Positions 60,729-64,000 of a stretch of DNA of 64,000 nt are shown in pieces. The first letter of the stretch is position 1. Each line of letters begins with the position of its first letter. The notes beneath the pieces are model-generated. The model ran no database searches, was not told the origin of the DNA, and saw nothing but the letters and a program-made list of their open reading frames with translations. Location: the NCBI RefSeq assembly GCF_001517585.1, contig NZ_FBYC01000004.1, positions 1,879,501-1,943,500 of the forward strand. The letters run 5' to 3'. This stretch comes from Roseibaca calidilacus (GTDB lineage: Bacteria > Pseudomonadota > Alphaproteobacteria > Rhodobacterales > Rhodobacteraceae). Position numbers and translations under genes: made by a program.

Positions 60729-61453
60729 GCCGCATCCAGCGCGGCAATGATGGCGCTAAAATCCGCCGCTTTCAGCGAAGCGCCCCCGACCAACGCCCCA
60801 TCCACATTGGCCAATGCGAAGATGTCTGCCGCATTGCCGGGCTTGACCGACCCACCATACAGCAACGAGATCTCTGCATCTGGCACAGCCGCGCGCAGCG
60901 CGTCATGCACTTCGGCAATCTGCGCTAGCGTGGGGGTGCGGCCTGTGCCAATGGCCCAGACGGGTTCGTAAGCAATGACCGTGTTTGCGGCAGTTGCAGC
61001 CTTGGGGGTGGAATCGCGCAACTGCCCCAGCACCACGTCCAGCGTGCGGCCTGCGTCGCGCTCTGCTTCGGTTTCGCCTACGCAGATGATCGCCGTCAGA
61101 CCAGCGTCATGCGCGGCACGCGCCTTGGCCGCAACCAGATCCGAGCTTTCGCCATGGTCAGCGCGCCGTTCGGAATGCCCAAGGATCACATGGCGCGCGC
61201 CCGCATCGGCCAGCATGGCCGCAGAGATATCGCCAGTATGCGCGCCGCTCTGGCCGGTGTGGCAATCTTGGCCGCCCAACAGCAGGCGGCTGCCATCGGC
61301 AATGGCAGCCATCGGGGCCAACAGCGTGGCAGGCGGGCAGATAAGAACACCGCAATCCGGCTCTGGCTGGGCCGCGATCAAGGCGCGCAGCTCTTCCAGA
61401 TCGGCGCGCAGGCCGTTCATCTTCCAATTACCGGCGGCAAGTTTGCAAGGCAT
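60725..61453 (-). CDS. tpiA: Triose-phosphate isomerase
   Basis: TpiA interconverts dihydroxyacetone phosphate and glyceraldehyde 3-phosphate. The 242-residue enzyme has the N-terminal AAGNWKMNG with the catalytic Lys, GHSERR with the catalytic His, and the glutamate loop [11 protein letters not shown], plus YGGSVKPGN. Start at 61453 follows CAGGAGG; a start at 61477 lacks it. Short for the family but complete. Confidence 0.96.
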   Translation of the reverse strand: MPCKLAAGNWKMNGLRADLEELRALIAAQPEPDCGVLICPPATLLAPMAAIADGSRLLLGGQDCHTGQSGAHTGDISAAMLADAGARHVILGHSERRADHGESSDLVAAKARAAHDAGLTAIICVGETEAERDAGRTLDVVLGQLRDSTPKAATAANTVIAYEPVWAIGTGRTPTLAQIAEVHDALRAAVPDAEISLLYGGSVKPGNAADIFALANVDGALVGGASLKAADFSAIIAALDAA

Positions 61454-61508
61454 CCGTCGTCCTCCTGTTATTTGCAACAGGGATACGCGGCGCCCGACGC
61501 GGATGCAA

Positions 61509-61901
61509 TCAACCTTGGGCGCGGGCCGCGTTCATGCGTTCGGTCAGCGTTTCGACATCATCGAACTTGATCGATTCACCGCAGCCGCAAGCATCGGTCA
61601 CATTGGGGTTGCGAAACTTGAAGGCGCTTTCCAGCAGCCCGGTTTCATAGTCAATCTCTGTGCCGAACAGGAACATTTGCGCCATGGGGGCGATCAGCAC
61701 GCGTGCGCCGTCCTGCTCGATCACCTCTTCATGTTCGCCAACATCCTGCGCGGTTTCCATCGTGTATTCCATACCCGCGCAGCCGCCCTTCTTGACGCCC
61801 ACGCGCAGGCCCTTGGCCCCTTCACGCTCCATCAGGCGTTTGATCTGCCGCACGGCAGCGGGGGTCATCGTCACCGGAGATTTGCCGGGAATGCCAAACA
61901 T
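61509..61901 (-). CDS. HesB/IscA-family iron-sulfur carrier
   Basis: The 130-residue protein has the three A-type carrier cysteines: Cys41 in [10 protein letters not shown] and Cys105/Cys107 in DACGCGES. It delivers Fe-S clusters to target proteins. The ATG at 61901 begins [14 protein letters not shown], the usual SufA/IscA start. A longer frame from 62294 runs through the acetyltransferase gene and is not real. It follows the acetyltransferase gene by two bases. Confidence 0.92.
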   Translation of the reverse strand: MFGIPGKSPVTMTPAAVRQIKRLMEREGAKGLRVGVKKGGCAGMEYTMETAQDVGEHEEVIEQDGARVLIAPMAQMFLFGTEIDYETGLLESAFKFRNPNVTDACGCGESIKFDDVETLTERMNAARAQG

Positions 61902-61903
61902 GG

Positions 61904-62467
61904 TCAGCCTTCTTTCTGTTTCTGCGGTCGGGCCGGGTTGCCCATGACAGTCACGCCTGCGGGCACGTCGCGCGTGACCACGGCCCCTGCGGCGATAATC
62001 GCGCCATCCCCCACAGTCACACCGGGCAGGATGATCGCGCCGCCGCCGATCCACACATCCGCGCCAATGGTAACCGGGCGGCCCCATTCGGCCCCCGTGG
62101 CGCGGGTTGCCGCATCGCGCGGGTGGTCGGCGGTCAGGATTTGCACATTCGGGCCAATCTGGCTGCGCGCGCCAATATGCACCGGGCAGACATCCAGCAC
62201 GACAAGGTTGAAATTCGCAAAGCACCCCGGCCCGAAATGTATATTCACGCCGTAATCGACATGAAATGGCGGGCGGATCACCGCGCCGTTCCAAGTGCCC
62301 AGCAGGGCTTGCATCAACTCGGCGCGCTGCGCATCGCCGTAGATGGTCTGGTTATAGTCGCGCATCAACCGCTGCGCGCGGGTGCGCAGCGCCACCAGTT
62401 CCGGGCAACCCGGATCATAGGGCGCGCCCGACAGCATCTTGTCACGTTCGGACAAGACCACGTCCAT
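61904..62467 (-). CDS. Maltose O-acetyltransferase-family protein
   Basis: The 187-residue protein has an N-terminal Maa-type segment ([18 protein letters not shown]) and a left-handed beta-helix of hexapeptide repeats ([40 protein letters not shown]). It would acetylate a sugar hydroxyl using acetyl-CoA. The start at 62467 overlaps the upstream stop by one base (TAATG), so it is coupled to the SufT-like gene. Confidence 0.9.
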   Translation of the reverse strand: MDVVLSERDKMLSGAPYDPGCPELVALRTRAQRLMRDYNQTIYGDAQRAELMQALLGTWNGAVIRPPFHVDYGVNIHFGPGCFANFNLVVLDVCPVHIGARSQIGPNVQILTADHPRDAATRATGAEWGRPVTIGADVWIGGGAIILPGVTVGDGAIIAAGAVVTRDVPAGVTVMGNPARPQKQKEG

Positions 62468-62817
62468 TACATGAACCCCAGTTCCAGACGCGCTTCGTCC
62501 GACATCATGTCCATGCCCCATTGCGGGTCGAAGGTCATTTCCACGTTCACCGATTGCACACCGGGTACGGCTTCCATCGCGTTTGCAACCCAGCCGGGCA
62601 TTTCACCCGCCACGGGGCACCCCGGTGCTGTCAGCGTCATGATAACGTCCACCTCGCCCGCGTCCGAGATCGTGATCGTGTAGATCAGGCCCAGATCAAA
62701 GATATTGACGGGGATCTCGGGGTCATAGACCGTTTTGCAGGCTTCGACCAATGGCTCATACAGCGGGTGGTCGGTGCTGGAGGGCTTTATCAGCAGATCG
62801 CCTTCATCCTGTGGCAT
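62467..62817 (-). CDS. SUF-system Fe-S assembly protein (DUF59/SufT-like)
   Basis: The 116-residue protein has the DUF59/MIP18 motif [17 protein letters not shown] and [16 protein letters not shown] with the reactive cysteine. Such proteins help mature iron-sulfur enzymes. It starts an operon with the acetyltransferase and IscA-type genes. Length is normal. Confidence 0.9.
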   Translation of the reverse strand: MPQDEGDLLIKPSSTDHPLYEPLVEACKTVYDPEIPVNIFDLGLIYTITISDAGEVDVIMTLTAPGCPVAGEMPGWVANAMEAVPGVQSVNVEMTFDPQWGMDMMSDEARLELGFM

Positions 62818-62888
62818 GGCGCGGCCCTTCCTTTGGCTAAACTATTTCCTGAGCGAATATATAGGAAAATCCCCTGACCCGTCCAGTG

Positions 62889-64000
62889 CTACAGCACATA
62901 CCGGCTTAGGTCGGCGGAACGGGCCAGATCGCCGATGTTGCGCTCCACGAAAGCGGCATCCACCATCACCGTTTGCCCGGACCGGTCGGGCGCGTGGAAC
63001 GACAGCTCTTCGAACACGCGCTCCATGACCGTATAAAGCCGCCTTGCGCCGATATTCTCGACCGATTGGTTCACCTCGGCGGCAATGCGCGCAAGCGCGG
63101 CAATTCCATCTTCGGCAAAGCTGACCGCCACTTGCTCTGTCCCCATCAGCGCCGTGTATTGCCGTGTCAGGGCATTGTCGGTTTCGGTCAGGATGCGCAC
63201 GAAATCGGCTTCGGTCAGCGGGCGCAACTCCACCCGGATCGGCAGACGCCCCTGCAATTCTGGCAGCAGGTCCGACGGCTTGGCGACATGGAACGCGCCA
63301 GAGGCAATGAACAGGATATGGTCGGTCTTGACCGGCCCATGCTTGGTGCTGACGGTCGTGCCTTCAATCAACGGCAGCAGGTCGCGCTGCACACCCTCGC
63401 GGCTGACATCGGCCCCGCGCGCATCGGCCCGCGCACAGACCTTGTCAATTTCATCAAGAAAAACAATGCCGTTTTCCTGAACAGCCTCTAGTGCAGCGGC
63501 TTTCACCGCTTCGTCATCCAGCAGCTTGTCGGCCTCTTCCGCGATCAGCAGGTCATGGCTTTCCGACACTGTCACTTTCTTGCGGACGGTGCGCCCGCCC
63601 AATGCCTTGCCGAAGATTTCACCGATATTCATCATCTGTGGCGGCTGGCCGGGCATGTCGAACATGCCGCCCATCGGGTTGGATGTGTCGGCGAGTTCGA
63701 TCTCTATTTCCGTGTCATCCAATTCGCCTGCAAGCAGCTTGCGGCGGAACATTTCGCGCGTGGCCTCGCGGGCATCTTTCCCCGCAATCGCCGCGATCAC
63801 GCGGTCCTCTGCGGCCTTGTGGGCGCGCGCTTTCACCGCGTCGCGCATCTGCTCGCGGGTCTGGGCAATCGCTGCATCGACCAAATCGCGGATAATCTGT
63901 TCCACGTCGCGGCCCACATAGCCCACTTCGGTGAATTTCGTCGCCTCGACCTTGATGAACGGCGCCCGCGCCAGCTTCGCCAAACGGCGGCTGATCTCTG
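62889..64000 (-). CDS. hslU: ATP-dependent protease ATPase subunit HslU (N-terminus outside window)
   Basis: HslU unfolds substrates for the HslV peptidase. The visible C-terminal 370 or so residues include [25 protein letters not shown], the Walker [13 protein letters not shown], the insertion domain around 130 residues before it, and the C-terminal tail ending ADLSRYVL that inserts into HslV. The Walker A part lies beyond the right edge. The apparent ATG at 63983 is internal and not the gene start. Confidence 0.95.
   Translation of the reverse strand, partial: EISRRLAKLARAPFIKVEATKFTEVGYVGRDVEQIIRDLVDAAIAQTREQMRDAVKARAHKAAEDRVIAAIAGKDAREATREMFRRKLLAGELDDTEIEIELADTSNPMGGMFDMPGQPPQMMNIGEIFGKALGGRTVRKKVTVSESHDLLIAEEADKLLDDEAVKAAALEAVQENGIVFLDEIDKVCARADARGADVSREGVQRDLLPLIEGTTVSTKHGPVKTDHILFIASGAFHVAKPSDLLPELQGRLPIRVELRPLTEADFVRILTETDNALTRQYTALMGTEQVAVSFAEDGIAALARIAAEVNQSVENIGARRLYTVMERVFEELSFHAPDRSGQTVMVDAAFVERNIGDLARSADLSRYVL

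Noticed and set aside
60975-62255. A 426-codon plus-strand frame opposite tpiA and the Fe-S genes
   Set aside because: It crosses three well-supported leftward genes and shows only low-complexity antisense sequence.

Overview
The window reads as chromosomal DNA of an alphaproteobacterium, most likely a sulfur-oxidising member of the Rhodobacteraceae. The basis is a Paracoccus-type sox locus, the irr-fabA-fabB-fabI arrangement, a phaZ/phaC-phaP-phaR polyhydroxybutyrate locus, a bcsN-bcsA-bcsB-bcsZ cellulose operon, and FnrL-, PhaR- and CtrA-like sites. Genus cannot be fixed from the sequence alone. The DNA is GC-rich and densely coded. No rRNA, tRNA, CRISPR array, phage or complete insertion sequence was seen.

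Region by region: 1-6.8 kb is the sox thiosulfate-oxidation locus (soxB partial, A, Z, Y, X, W and V on the minus strand; soxS, soxR and a soxT-like permease on the plus strand), with tandem SqrR/SoxR-type operators in front of soxX. 6.8-9.4 kb holds a small pilin-like gene with an in-frame UGA and two periplasmic metallo-beta-lactamase-fold proteins. 9.5-17.3 kb holds mostly housekeeping genes (PopZ-like, tolC, isoaspartyl methyltransferase-like, ytoQ-like, mscL, queuosine-precursor transporter, arfB, nudix, phosphate permease, irr) and an odd small transcription unit at 14.06-14.28 kb. 17.4-22.8 kb holds unsaturated fatty-acid synthesis (fabA, fabB, fabI), nsrR-like, a remnant amine oxidase, paired crcB genes and kdsD.

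22.8-33 kb is the accessory part. waaA is followed by a frameshifted ORF, a capsule-type protein, a sulfotransferase without a normal start, a truncated pyruvyltransferase, and then a four-gene cassette. The cassette comprises a HAD phosphatase, a 898-residue acyltransferase fused to a second membrane domain, a UbiA prenyltransferase with a C-terminal frameshift, and GtrA. It lies between direct repeats and resembles a polyprenyl-phosphate pentose donor pathway coupled to a membrane glycosyl/acyl transfer enzyme. An antitoxin remnant and a two-gene DUF2335 unit follow.

33-43.5 kb holds ettA, a YHS protein and a polar amine/amino-acid ABC transporter co-directional with two glutamine-synthetase-like ligases, a glutamine amidotransferase and a PuuB-like oxidase, which looks like a gamma-glutamylated polyamine catabolic operon. 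43.5-48 kb is the PHB locus with PhaR operators. 48-55.8 kb is cellulose synthesis. 56-64 kb holds thyA-folA, a glyoxalase, an ExeA-like ATPase, a sugar transferase behind a CtrA-like site, a rhomboid protease, tpiA, two Fe-S assembly proteins and hslU (partial at the right edge).
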